In this document: positions 23,469 to 31,978 of the stretch, one piece after another
Layout: each line of letters opens with the position of its first letter
Position numbering within the stretch: the stretch's first letter is position 1
DNA from: Oscillospiraceae bacterium
GTDB taxonomy: Bacteria > Bacillota > Clostridia > Oscillospirales > Oscillospiraceae
Assembly: GCA_020025715.1 (NCBI GenBank)
Contig: JAHHRQ010000012.1
Coordinates: forward strand, 1 to 35,814
Reading direction: 5' to 3'
Length of the DNA: 35,814 nt
Made by a program: the position numbers and the translations under genes
Notes under the pieces: generated by a model
Seen by the model: the letters and a program-made list of their open reading frames with translations, nothing else
What the model was told of the DNA's origin: nothing
Databases searched by the model: none

Positions 23469-24071
23469 TTATTTAATTACGATAGATTCGATTACAGGCT
23501 GATTTTCGGGAGCGACAGTGCCGTTGCCGTCATCAACGCTGACATTTTCGCAGATAGCATCCACAACGTCCATGCCCTCGGTGACATGACCGAATGCGGC
23601 GTACTGGCCGTCAAGAAATTCGCTGTCCTCATGGCAGATGAAGAACTGGGAGCTTGCGCTGTCGTAGTTCTGGGCACGTGCCATGGAAATGGTGCCGCGG
23701 GTGTGGCTTATGGGGTTTTCAACACCGTTTGCGGAAAATTCGCCCTTAATCTCGGTGCCGGAACCGCCGGTGCCGTTGCCCTCCGGGTCTCCGCCCTGAA
23801 TCATAAAGCCGCTGATTATTCTGTGGAAGGTGAGGCCGTTATAAAAGCCGTCATTAACAAGCTTTACGAAGTTGTCAACGGTTATGGGTGCGGCGCTTCT
23901 GTCGAGCTCTGCCTCAATAGTGCCGTAATCCTTAACGGTGATTACCACGTTAACAGGTTCGGTGCTGCCCACAGGTGCGGAAGTTTCGGCAGGCTCTGCG
24001 GGCTTTTCGCCGCAGGCGGTAAGAGCCAGAAGAAGGCACATTGCGCTTAGAATGCAAATAAACTTTTTCAA
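23469..24071 (-). CDS. Cyclophilin-type peptidyl-prolyl isomerase, lipoprotein
   Basis: This 200-residue exported protein starts at TTG 24071 (LKKFICIL), with GGAGG at 8-nt spacing. An in-frame TTG at 24086 would place that ribosome site inside the gene. A lipoprotein signal ends LALTAC, followed by a Pro/Glu/Ser-rich linker and the cyclophilin domain (about 45-195): TFHRIISGFMIQGGDPEGNG, RGTISMAR, SSQFFICHEDSEFLDGQYAAFG. Arg of FHR and the FMIQGGD and SQFFI residues of the active site are present. It should help fold secreted proteins at the outer membrane face. Confidence 0.93.
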   Translation of the reverse strand: MKKFICILSAMCLLLALTACGEKPAEPAETSAPVGSTEPVNVVITVKDYGTIEAELDRSAAPITVDNFVKLVNDGFYNGLTFHRIISGFMIQGGDPEGNGTGGSGTEIKGEFSANGVENPISHTRGTISMARAQNYDSASSQFFICHEDSEFLDGQYAAFGHVTEGMDVVDAICENVSVDDGNGTVAPENQPVIESIVIK

Positions 24072-24247
24072 TGTTTTTTCCTCCAATGTTAATGCTGAAA
24101 TTTGAAAAACAGCCTAAGTTTAACCCTTTTTTCCGGCACAGTCAACAGCTATAAATGCCATATTCCGTCGGATACAGCACTATGATTAAAAAATTAACCT
24201 TATATACATAAATAAAAAAGTTACCGGTGTATGCAGCTGCTTTAAAT

Positions 24248-24952
24248 TTATTCGGACAGGAGAGACTGATAATCGTCTGAAAGACTGAGGTGAGTTCGTA
24301 CCGCACTTTCAGCTGCGATGACATCACGGGCAATCAGAGCGTTTAATATCATCACATGGCCTGCTTTTGTCAAATAGTTTTCGTTTTTGTCCAGCGTGGC
24401 TTGCAGTACCCTTTTTCGATAAATATCCATAAGAAATACCAAAGTGTTGTACAGATATTTTATTAAAGTGTTTTTGCACAGGGCGACAATAGCAAAATGA
24501 AAATCTCTGTCTTGCTGATCGAGATACTCAAGAGAAGCATTGTCGTAATCGTAGTCCATCAGTTCTTTTAATTCCTGAAGCTGTTCATCGGTAGCGTATT
24601 TTATAGCCTCCCGGCAAGCTTCGGATTCGAGTATTATACGGAGCTGGAGAATGTTTTCAAGTGTACCGTCATTGAGCGCAAAAAGGGCGCACACAGCGCG
24701 GTCAATGGAGTTTTCAGGCGACTTTGTAATATAATTACCGCTGCCCTGAATTGAACTGACCATGCCCATACTATTCAACGCTTTTATAGCTTCACGGACA
24801 GATGCTCTGCTGACATTCAGCTCTTCCGCCATGGATCTTTCGGTGGGAAGTTTGTCACCTTTTCTCAGTTCTCCTTTTATAATTGCATCTTCTATATAGT
24901 CTAAAACGGTTTCGCTCGCAGCAGTTGTACCAATCTCTGACAAAGTATTCAC
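24248..24952 (-). CDS. GntR/FadR-family transcriptional regulator
   Basis: The N-terminal winged helix is at about 8-75 (GELRKGDKLPTERSMAEELN, VSRASVREAIKALNSMG, IQGSGNYI) and an all-helical FCD effector domain follows at about 95-230. The FCD is typical of regulators that sense organic acids. A GTG start at 24952 is preferred because AAGGGG lies about 11 nt upstream; an ATG at 24985 adds 11 residues but has no ribosome site. It is divergent from the MFS/OFOR-2 operon, and two palindromes at 25059 and 25132 lie between them, matching the TGGT-N3-ACCA form of FadR-type operators. It most likely represses that operon until a carboxylate inducer appears. Confidence 0.9.
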   Translation of the reverse strand: MNTLSEIGTTAASETVLDYIEDAIIKGELRKGDKLPTERSMAEELNVSRASVREAIKALNSMGMVSSIQGSGNYITKSPENSIDRAVCALFALNDGTLENILQLRIILESEACREAIKYATDEQLQELKELMDYDYDNASLEYLDQQDRDFHFAIVALCKNTLIKYLYNTLVFLMDIYRKRVLQATLDKNENYLTKAGHVMILNALIARDVIAAESAVRTHLSLSDDYQSLLSE

Positions 24953-25019
24953 AATAATTCGAGCCCCTTTTTGTATATTTTGCATAAATAATTAAAAATT
25001 TTTTATTCAGACTTGCGTA

Positions 25020-25048
25020 TTTAAATCTGCTAAAAGTAATGCTATAAT
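25020..25048 (+). promoter_or_regulatory. Promoter of the MFS/OFOR-2 operon
   Basis: TATAAT at 25043-25048 is consensus; the box 17 nt upstream (TTTAAA, 25020-25025) is weak. The predicted start near 25055 is directly followed by the operator at 25059. A weak -35 fits a regulated promoter. Confidence 0.45.
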
Positions 25049-25058
25049 AAAAGCACAA

Positions 25059-25073
25059 ATTGGTAAGACCAAT
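25059..25073. promoter_or_regulatory. FadR-type operator 1
   Basis: ATTGGTAAGACCAAT is a 6-bp perfect inverted repeat around AAG. It contains TGGT-N3-ACCA, the GntR/FadR-subfamily form, and lies just downstream of the predicted transcription start. Confidence 0.7.
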
Positions 25074-25088
25074 ACGTCACTATTATAT

Positions 25089-25110
25089 TTGCTTTTTACT
25101 TAAAAAGCAA
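25089..25110 (+). other. Leader hairpin upstream of MFS gene
   Basis: 10-bp perfect arms (TTGCTTTTTA and inverse) with a 2-nt gap, followed by ATAATTTTTT. It lies between the two operators in the 5' leader. It could be an attenuator, or just an AT-rich palindrome. Confidence 0.35.
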
Positions 25111-25131
25111 ATAATTTTTTATCAAAGTTAA

Positions 25132-25146
25132 ATTGGACTGACCAAT
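25132..25146. promoter_or_regulatory. FadR-type operator 2
   Basis: ATTGGACTGACCAAT, sharing ATTGG and CCAAT arms with operator 1 and centred 73 bp away (about seven helical turns). Two such sites at this distance would allow looping. Confidence 0.6.
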
Positions 25147-25254
25147 CGGCAAACTAAATGCTTGAGGAGGGGAATTTTTTTTACAGCAAAAGGCTTTTGG
25201 CAGAAAATTGTTTTTCGGATTTAAAGATGAAATTTTATTTATGAGGAGTACTTT

Positions 25255-26526
25255 ATGAAGAACATAAAGAGATTTTTGCTTTTGTTAGCATTGGGTATAG
25301 CTTATGGTTTTATGTATGTAATGCCCTATATGAAGTCCAGCTTCTATGACCAGATGATTGCTGCTATGGGTTGCACTAATGCTCAGTTAGGCTCACTTAT
25401 GACCTATTACGCATTGGCCTGTACAATTTCCTATCTGCCCGGCGGCTGGATAGGCGATAAATTCAACCCCAAGCCTGTTCTGCTTATCTCTATTTTCGGA
25501 CAGGCAGCCCTGAGCTTTATTTTCATGTTCACTTATAAGAGCTACACAATGGCAGTTATTATTTGGCTTCTTATGGGTCTTACCGGTGGTTTTGCATTCT
25601 GGCCTGCAATTATGAAGGGTATTCGCATGACCGGTTCTGATGAAGAGCAGGGAAGAATATACGGACTATTTGAAGCATTGAACGGCTTTGCCTCCTTACT
25701 GTTGAGCTTCATAATGATAGGCATTATGGCTCTTGTTTCCGGTTCCGACCTTGTTACAGGCTTTAGAAATGCACTGCTTTGCTGCGGTGGTCTGTCTCTG
25801 CTGTCCGGCATACTGCTTGCTATACTGATGCCTAAAGACGCAGCCTTCGGTGCCAGCGAAGAGCAGAAGGAAGAGAAGCAGAGCTTTTCTATCAAAGACT
25901 ATTTTTCAGCATTTAAAATTCCCGGCGTATGGCTTATGTCCGTTCTGGTATGGTGCTATGTAACCGTAGCTGCTGTTGCAAGCTACCTTACCCCTTACAG
26001 CACCAGCGTTCTCGGAATGTCTGCCGCTCTTGCTGCCAGCATAGGCACTATCCGTACTTACGGCTGCCGTCTGGTAGGCGGTCCTCTGGGTGGATATCTG
26101 GCAGACAAAACCTTCAAGTCAGTATCTAAAGAACAGATATTAGGACAGCTTGCATGTGTTGTAACTCTGGGTCTGTTCCTGGTTCTGCCCAGCGGCGTAA
26201 ACGGTGTACTGCTTGCAGTGCTGCTGCTTATGGTCGGCATTGCAATGTTTATGTGCAAGGGAACCTACTTCTCAATCCAGGCAGAAATGGGAATTTCCAC
26301 TAAGATATCCGCTACCGCAGTTGCAATCGCTACATTCATCGGCTACCTGCCTGATATGTTTGTACACACTATGTTCGGTAACTGGATAGATAAATTCGGT
26401 AATGAAGGTTATACCCGCATTATAAGCTACGGTGTAGGAACCGCAGTTCTCGGAACTATTATAGCAATTATTGCCTTGCGTCAGTCTAAGAAAGTTGCCG
26501 CAAGAACTAAAGCTGTAGAAGCTTAA
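25255..26526 (+). CDS. MFS transporter, probable organic-acid carrier
   Basis: This 423-residue protein has about 12 TMs. The conserved MFS loop after TM2 is present (PGGWIGDKFNPK) and repeated after TM8 (GGPLGGYLADKTFK), with a cytoplasmic loop in the middle (about 200-220, charged EEQKEEKQ). GAGGAG precedes the ATG. It is the first gene of the regulated operon, upstream of OFOR-2, so a 2-oxo or hydroxy acid, or its product, is a sensible substrate. The family also contains sugar phosphate and oxalate/formate carriers; I cannot choose between them from sequence. Confidence 0.88.
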   Translation: MKNIKRFLLLLALGIAYGFMYVMPYMKSSFYDQMIAAMGCTNAQLGSLMTYYALACTISYLPGGWIGDKFNPKPVLLISIFGQAALSFIFMFTYKSYTMAVIIWLLMGLTGGFAFWPAIMKGIRMTGSDEEQGRIYGLFEALNGFASLLLSFIMIGIMALVSGSDLVTGFRNALLCCGGLSLLSGILLAILMPKDAAFGASEEQKEEKQSFSIKDYFSAFKIPGVWLMSVLVWCYVTVAAVASYLTPYSTSVLGMSAALAASIGTIRTYGCRLVGGPLGGYLADKTFKSVSKEQILGQLACVVTLGLFLVLPSGVNGVLLAVLLLMVGIAMFMCKGTYFSIQAEMGISTKISATAVAIATFIGYLPDMFVHTMFGNWIDKFGNEGYTRIISYGVGTAVLGTIIAIIALRQSKKVAARTKAVEA

Positions 26527-26547
26527 TATATAAAAGAGGTGCAGAGA

Positions 26548-26748
26548 GTGAATAAAGTCAAAATAGAAATCAGCCGCTGCAAAGGCTGTGGTTACTGTGT
26601 TGATGAATGTCCCCGAAAGGCCATTTCATTTACCGGTATAATTGGCGAAAAGGGTTATGACACTATAAAAATAGACGATGACCTGTGCATAGCATGTGGC
26701 TCATGTTACAGAGTATGCCCTGACAGAGTGTTTGAGATCTTAGTTTGA
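26548..26748 (+). CDS. OFOR-2 delta subunit, 2[4Fe-4S] ferredoxin
   Basis: This 66-residue protein has two cluster motifs, CKGCGYCVDECP and CIACGSCYRVCP. GTG at 26548 is taken as the start, with AGAGGTG 7 nt upstream; a longer frame from GTG 26539 would overlap that site. The alpha subunit begins 18 nt later with its own GAGGAGG. It is the electron-exit subunit of the second oxidoreductase, in the same delta-alpha-beta-gamma order as OFOR-1. It lies 21 nt after the transporter. Confidence 0.92.
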   Translation: MNKVKIEISRCKGCGYCVDECPRKAISFTGIIGEKGYDTIKIDDDLCIACGSCYRVCPDRVFEILV

Positions 26749-26766
26749 GGAGGTAAAGTTGTAATT

Positions 26767-27819
26767 ATGTCAAAAGAACTTATGAAAGGCAATGAAGCTC
26801 TTGCAGAAGCAGCAGTAAGAGCAGGCTGCCGTTTTTACAGTGGTTATCCCATAACTCCTCAGACAGAGATACTGGAATATCTCTCCTGGCGTATGGACGA
26901 AGTGGGCGGCACATTTGTTCAGACTGAGTCTGAACTTGCAGGAATCAATATGCTGCTCGGTGCTTCCGCCGCAGGCGCAAGAGCACTGACAAGCTCCGCA
27001 GGTCCCGGATTTTCATTAAATCAGGAAGGTATATCCTACCTTGTTGCAGCAGACCTGCCCGCAGTTATCATAAACGTTATGCGTATAGGCACCGGCCTTG
27101 GCGATATTGCTCAGGGTCAGGGCGACTACTGGCAGATGACAAGAGGCGGAGGCCACGGTGACTACCGCACAATAGTTCTTGCACCTGCAAGCGTACAGGA
27201 AAACTGCGACATGATGAGCACTGCTTTCGATTTAGCAGAAAAATATCGTCACCCGGTTCTGGTAGCATCAGACGCCGCTATCGGTCAGATGGTGGAAGGC
27301 GTGGAGCTGCCTGAAATGAAGGAGCACGATGTAAATAAATTTGACTGGACTGTCAGAGGCTGTGCAGAAGGTGCCGAACCTCGCAAAATCCAGAATACAT
27401 ACTATACCGATCCCGATTATGTAGAACATCTTCGTGCAAAGTATAATGCAATAGAAGAAACCGAACAGCGTTGGGAATCAGTAATGGTTGATGATGCAGA
27501 GATAGTTCTCGTTGCCTACGGCATAAGCTCCCGTGTTTCGAAGGAAGCTGTTGAAGTGGCTCGCAAACAGGGCATAAAGCTCGGTCTTATTCGTCCTATA
27601 ACTCTGTGGCCTTTCCCTGTAAAGGCTTTTGAGGAATGTAAAAATGCCAAGGGCTTCCTCACTGTTGAAATTAACATTCTGGGTCAGATGGTAGACGATG
27701 TAAAACTGGCAGTTAAAAATGCTTATCCTGTTGAATATTACGGAACATTCTTCGGTCTGCCCGAAACTGACGAAATCATAGCAAAAGCCAAAGAGATGTT
27801 GGAAAAGGAGGCAAAATAA
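26767..27819 (+). CDS. OFOR-2 alpha subunit (VorB/KorA-like)
   Basis: This 350-residue paralog of the OFOR-1 alpha has GYPITPQTEILEY, SSAGPGFSLNQEGISYL and GQGDYWQMTRGGGHGDY. It differs from OFOR-1 around the CoA and substrate loop (RIGTGLGDIAQ against RGGPGLGNIQA), so it may take a different 2-oxoacid. It reacts 2-oxoacid, CoA and oxidised ferredoxin to acyl-CoA, CO2 and reduced ferredoxin together with beta. Its codon use is less biased than in OFOR-1, fitting an inducible role. GAGGAGG lies 12 nt upstream of the ATG. Confidence 0.9.
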   Translation: MSKELMKGNEALAEAAVRAGCRFYSGYPITPQTEILEYLSWRMDEVGGTFVQTESELAGINMLLGASAAGARALTSSAGPGFSLNQEGISYLVAADLPAVIINVMRIGTGLGDIAQGQGDYWQMTRGGGHGDYRTIVLAPASVQENCDMMSTAFDLAEKYRHPVLVASDAAIGQMVEGVELPEMKEHDVNKFDWTVRGCAEGAEPRKIQNTYYTDPDYVEHLRAKYNAIEETEQRWESVMVDDAEIVLVAYGISSRVSKEAVEVARKQGIKLGLIRPITLWPFPVKAFEECKNAKGFLTVEINILGQMVDDVKLAVKNAYPVEYYGTFFGLPETDEIIAKAKEMLEKEAK

Positions 27820-28551
27820 ATGGTTCTCAAAGCACCTGAATCAATAATTTCCTCTGCCGGATTTTGCCCCGGCTGCGGCCACGGCATTGCCAGCCGTCTT
27901 GTGGGCGAAGTTGCCGAGGAACTGGGTATACAGCACAAGCTTGTAACAGTAGTAGACGTTGCCTGCTGCTCATTCAATATAGATTACTGGAAGTTCGATA
28001 CTATTATGGCTGCTCACGGACGTGATATTCCTACCGCAGTCGGTGTAAAACACACCCGCCCCGACTCCATGGTTATGGCGTACATGGGCGATGGTGCAGC
28101 CTACTCCATCGGTATGGCAGAGACTATTCATGCAGCCCTCAGAAACGACAATATTTGCGTTATTGTTATAAACAACAGCGTTTTCGGTATGACCGGCGGT
28201 CAGATGGCTCCTACCACTCTGCCCGGCGAAAAGACTGCTACTTCTCCTCGCGGTAAAGATCCCAGCCGCTACGGTACATTGAGCGGTGTTGAGCTTTTAA
28301 AGCACATGGATATCGGATACCTGGCCAGAGGCGAAATGGTGGGTGCAGCCGGCATAAATAAGTGCAAGAAGTACATCAAAAAGGCTTTCGAGCACCAGAT
28401 GAACGGAGACGGATTCTCCTTCGTTGAGCTTTTAAGCCCATGCCCCACAAACCTCAATATGCCTCCGGTAAAGGCAAAGACATTTGTACACGAGGAAATG
28501 ACAAAGTATTTCCCTGTGGGAGAGTTTATTGACAAAGGAGGCAAAATCTGA
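27820..28551 (+). CDS. OFOR-2 beta subunit, TPP-binding
   Basis: This 243-residue subunit has GFCPGCGHGIA (Cys16, Cys19), thiamine-diphosphate motif GDG (90-92) to NN (118-119), MTGGQMAPTTLPGEKT, and SPCPTN near the C-terminus. It is fused tightly: the start follows the alpha stop directly and the gamma ATG overlaps its stop by one base. It binds the cofactor and, with alpha, decarboxylates the oxoacid. The MTGGQMAPTT block and surrounding residues are shared with OFOR-1 beta, so both are of one subtype. Confidence 0.93.
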   Translation: MVLKAPESIISSAGFCPGCGHGIASRLVGEVAEELGIQHKLVTVVDVACCSFNIDYWKFDTIMAAHGRDIPTAVGVKHTRPDSMVMAYMGDGAAYSIGMAETIHAALRNDNICVIVINNSVFGMTGGQMAPTTLPGEKTATSPRGKDPSRYGTLSGVELLKHMDIGYLARGEMVGAAGINKCKKYIKKAFEHQMNGDGFSFVELLSPCPTNLNMPPVKAKTFVHEEMTKYFPVGEFIDKGGKI

Positions 28552-29078
28552 TGGTTGAAATGATATGTGCAGGCTTCGGCGGTCAGGGCGTACTGACCAC
28601 AGGCCTTATAATTGCTCACTCCGCAATGATGCTGGGAAAAGAGATAACCTGGTATCCCTCTTACGGTTCTGAAATGAGAGGCGGCACTGCAAACTGCACC
28701 ATAAAAATAAACGACGGCCCCATTGCAAGCCCTTACAGCAAGCACCCTGACATAGTGTGCGCGCTGAATGCCCCGGCTATTGACAAGTTCGAGGCAAATA
28801 TTAAGCCCAACGGATATCTTTTCGTTAACGCATCTCTGGTTGAAGATGACAGAAAGTACAGAGACGACATCAATGTTGTAAAAGTACCTATGTCTGAGGT
28901 AGCAATGCAGTACGAAAATCCCAAGGGCGCCAATCTGGTACTGCTGGGCGCAGTTGCTGCTCATACCGGCCTCTTTACCATTGAAGAGCTTGATGAACAG
29001 GTTACAGAATACTTCGCAAAGAAGGGCAAAATCAATCCTAAAAATTCTGAGTGCCTCCACGCAGGCGCAAAGCTTTAA
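28551..29078 (+). CDS. OFOR-2 gamma subunit
   Basis: This 175-residue subunit begins MVEMICAGFGGQGVLTTGL and contains SYGSEMRGGTANCTI (about 41-55), as in the first gamma. It completes the four-subunit set. A 15-bp intercistronic hairpin (29089-29120) follows its stop, before the symporter gene. Confidence 0.94.
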   Translation: MVEMICAGFGGQGVLTTGLIIAHSAMMLGKEITWYPSYGSEMRGGTANCTIKINDGPIASPYSKHPDIVCALNAPAIDKFEANIKPNGYLFVNASLVEDDRKYRDDINVVKVPMSEVAMQYENPKGANLVLLGAVAAHTGLFTIEELDEQVTEYFAKKGKINPKNSECLHAGAKL

Positions 29079-29088
29079 GACACTTTCT

Positions 29089-29120
29089 GCCGTCAGGAAC
29101 GCCTGGGCGTTTCTGACGGC
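29089..29120 (+). other. Intercistronic hairpin between OFOR-2 and the symporter
   Basis: GCCGTCAGGAACGCC pairs with 29106-29120 through 15 positions with one G-U wobble and a 2-nt loop. No T-run follows, so it may process or stabilise mRNA rather than terminate. Confidence 0.55.
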
Positions 29121-29209
29121 ACAGAATAAAAATCCGCATATACGATACGGAGTGGTATGGAGTTGATATTCTGAACTTATTAGATATTATAATCATAATT
29201 CTGTATTTT

Positions 29210-30634
29210 GTGGGAATGATATTTCTTGGATTTTTTGCCCAGAGAAAACAGAAAAATACAGAAGACTACTATGTAGGCGGAAGGTCTATGGGTAGTATAA
29301 AGCTTGCCGCACTTTGGATGGCAGGCTGGATAGGCGGCTCCTCCGTTATAGGAACCTCCTCAAATGCCTATGCTATGGGCATAAGCGCAATATGGTATGT
29401 GTTTACCATTGCGGTAGGGTGCATTATTTTTGCCTATGTGATGGCAGGCCCTATAAAAAATATCAGCGAGAAAATACATAATATAACTTTCCCGGAGCTT
29501 ATTGCCGCTCGCTATGATAATAAGTGCGGAACAATGTGCTCAGTTACTACTATACTGGCAATGATTGGCTATACTGCCGCACAATTCGTGGCAGGAGCTG
29601 CAATATTAAATGTTCTGACCGGGTGGAATCTGGGATTGTGCTATATTATTTCGGTTGTAGTAATAGTTGTATATGTGTCCACCGGCGGTCTTCTGGCGGT
29701 AACTTATACAGATATGGCACAGATGATACTGCTGCTGGTCGGCGTTGTTATAGTAGCGGTTCCCATGACAGGGGCCAAACTGTCACAGGCGGGACTGAGT
29801 GTAGCAAGAGACCTTCCGGAGCAATATTTCGACTTAGGCGGGTGGGGCTGGAGCACAATAATTGCTCTTGTTATTTCCACAATATTGTCCTTCTTTACAT
29901 GTATGGACAGTTTTACCCGCTGCATTGCAGCAAAAGATGAAAAAAGCGCAAAACGCGGAACAATATACGCGGCACTGGCTGTGCTTATAATTGCAAGTGC
30001 ATCTACATATTTAGGCATGGGCGGAAAACTTTTAATGCCTGACCTCGGAGATGCCAACAATGTATTGGCTGAACTTGTGGTGAGACTTCTGCCCCACGGC
30101 ATAAAGGGACTTATCCTTGTAGGCATACTCAGCGCCATAATGTCAACAGCGGATATTTCTATCCTGACTGCTTCAGCCAGTCTGACAAGAGATATTTATC
30201 AGAAGTATGTAAATCCTCAGATAGAGGAAAAGAAGCTTTTGAAAATGGGCTTTGGCTGTTCCATACTCATAGGAATTCTGGGAGCAGTTTTCGGCTGGTA
30301 TAACCAGGATATAATGAATATCCTGCTTATTACCTTTACGATTAACTCCGCCGGACTGTTTCTGCCCACTGTATGCGGCTTTTTCTGGAAACGTTCCTGC
30401 GCTAAAGCTTCTCTGGTATCTATGATTTCCGCAACTATTATAGCAGTTATATGGTATGTGGGCAAGACTGTATCGAGCTTGGCTATCTTCCGGATAGACG
30501 CACTTTGGCCGGCCTTCGGCATTTCAGCGGCTGCATACTTTATTATCTGCCTGAGCCATAAGCAAAGCGCGGAAGAGATTGAGAAAGCAGAGAATTTTTC
30601 TGCAAAGAGAAAAAGCAGCGCTCAAGCTGTATAA
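29210..30634 (+). CDS. Sodium:solute symporter (SSS family)
   Basis: This protein of at least 474 residues has about 12-13 TMs. DYYVGGRSMGSIKLAALWMAGWIGGSSVIGTS is the family signature, and the unwound-helix region and sodium site are near 60-80. The GTG at 29210 is only the first conventional codon. The frame is open further upstream and encodes the rest of a normal TM1 (LNLLDIIIIILYFVG), so the true start is probably at CTG 29171 or ATT 29168, with GGAG at 29158-29161. It lies downstream of OFOR-2 and likely imports a carboxylate with sodium. PutP- and PanF-like members share this fold; the substrate is not determined. Confidence 0.87.
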   Translation: MGMIFLGFFAQRKQKNTEDYYVGGRSMGSIKLAALWMAGWIGGSSVIGTSSNAYAMGISAIWYVFTIAVGCIIFAYVMAGPIKNISEKIHNITFPELIAARYDNKCGTMCSVTTILAMIGYTAAQFVAGAAILNVLTGWNLGLCYIISVVVIVVYVSTGGLLAVTYTDMAQMILLLVGVVIVAVPMTGAKLSQAGLSVARDLPEQYFDLGGWGWSTIIALVISTILSFFTCMDSFTRCIAAKDEKSAKRGTIYAALAVLIIASASTYLGMGGKLLMPDLGDANNVLAELVVRLLPHGIKGLILVGILSAIMSTADISILTASASLTRDIYQKYVNPQIEEKKLLKMGFGCSILIGILGAVFGWYNQDIMNILLITFTINSAGLFLPTVCGFFWKRSCAKASLVSMISATIIAVIWYVGKTVSSLAIFRIDALWPAFGISAAAYFIICLSHKQSAEEIEKAENFSAKRKSSAQAV

Positions 30635-30735
30635 TGGCGTAAAATTTAATCGGAATTATCGAGTATTATTTGAATACTCTCCATGATACAGCTTTTAAAC
30701 CTGAATAAGATTCCAAGATAAAGGAAGGGATAACA

Positions 30736-31962
30736 ATGGAAAACATGAAAATGATGCCTCTTGAAGGTATTAAAGTAGTAGAACTTGCCACTGTTGTGGC
30801 GGCACCTACGGCAGGCCGTATGCTCTGTGCATTCGGTGCAGAGGTAATAAAAGTAGAAACCGCCATAGGCGATGAAATGAGAAGAGCGGGAGAGTTCGAG
30901 CTTGTTGTATGCGAAGACGATAAAAACCCTCTCTTTACAATCCAAAACAGCGGAAAGACTCTTACATCAATAAATTTGAAAACTCCCGAAGGAAAAGAAG
31001 CTATGCTCAGACTTTTGGGAGATGCAGATGTGTTTTTAAGCAATGTGCGTATTCCTTCCCTTAAAAGACTTGGTTTGGACTATGAAACATTGAAGGAGAA
31101 ATTCCCCCGGCTGATTTATGCCCACTTTTCCGGCTTTGGTCCCGAAGGACCTGATGCTGCAAAGCCCGGCTTTGACAGCACCGCCTTCTGGCTCAGAAAC
31201 GGACCTCTTGCCGACTGGCAGGCTCCCGGAAGCTTCCCCTTTACTCCCACCTATGCCTTCGGAGATATGGCTACCAGCTCTGCATTCCTATCCGGTATTC
31301 TTATGGCAATAATAGGGAGAGAAAAGAGCGGTCACGGCACTTTCGTAAGCACATCTCTTATGGCCAGCGGCATCTGGTGCAACGCCATCGGCGTAGTGTC
31401 TCACCAGAAGCAGTTTGCAGGCGACCGTGTAAACGATCCTCTCCGCCCTGCTGACCCCTTCTGCCACTTCTATAAGTGCTCCGACGGAAAATACATAGGC
31501 GTATTTGACAACGAATACCGCAGAGAACTTCCCAAGTTTGCAGAGCTTTTTGACTTGCCGTATATCTTGGAGGACGAGCGCTTCTCATCACTGCCGAGAC
31601 TTAAAGAAAGCGATGCAGCTAAAGAGCTTACCGAAAAGTTAAATGAGGTGTTCCTGACAAAGACCTCTGATGAGTGGATAGCATATCTTGAGGCTAATAA
31701 CGTATCATGCGAAAGAATGAAGAGATTGAGCGATGTCTGCAAAGATGAGCAGGCGATAGCTAACGGATACGTGAGGGAAGTCACCTTTAAAGATGACCTT
31801 AAAGTTATGATGCCCTGCCCTCCGGTAAAGTTCTCTGAATATGACATGAGACCGTATACCTCAGCGGGGGCTTTGGGTAAGGACACCGACAAGGTGTTCG
31901 GCAGACTCGGCTATACTGAGGAAGAAATTGCAGAACTGAAAAATAAAAACGTTATAATATAA
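30736..31962 (+). CDS. Family III CoA-transferase (CaiB/BaiF), HadA/FldA-like
   Basis: This 408-residue enzyme has the N-terminal PLEGIKVVELATVVAAPTAGR, GAEVIKVE and the catalytic Asp147 in KPGFDSTAFW. Family III enzymes form an aspartyl-CoA thioester and transfer CoA between carboxylic acids. Resemblance to 2-hydroxyisocaproate (HadA) and phenyllactate (FldA) CoA-transferases is seen in GLDYETLKEKFPRLIYA and the PGFD-TAF segment. It lies 101 nt after the symporter and 16 nt before a D-2-hydroxyacid dehydrogenase. That pairing suggests (R)-2-hydroxyacyl-CoA formation, though no dehydratase is present here. AAGGAAGG precedes the ATG. Formyl-CoA:oxalate or carnitine type is possible. Confidence 0.9.
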   Translation: MENMKMMPLEGIKVVELATVVAAPTAGRMLCAFGAEVIKVETAIGDEMRRAGEFELVVCEDDKNPLFTIQNSGKTLTSINLKTPEGKEAMLRLLGDADVFLSNVRIPSLKRLGLDYETLKEKFPRLIYAHFSGFGPEGPDAAKPGFDSTAFWLRNGPLADWQAPGSFPFTPTYAFGDMATSSAFLSGILMAIIGREKSGHGTFVSTSLMASGIWCNAIGVVSHQKQFAGDRVNDPLRPADPFCHFYKCSDGKYIGVFDNEYRRELPKFAELFDLPYILEDERFSSLPRLKESDAAKELTEKLNEVFLTKTSDEWIAYLEANNVSCERMKRLSDVCKDEQAIANGYVREVTFKDDLKVMMPCPPVKFSEYDMRPYTSAGALGKDTDKVFGRLGYTEEEIAELKNKNVII

Positions 31963-31978
31963 AAACAGGAGGAAAACT

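Noticed and set aside
28269..29060. Minus-strand open frame (263 residues) opposite OFOR-2 beta/gamma
   Set aside because: Spans two real genes on the other strand and has Cys/His-rich, non-protein-like composition.
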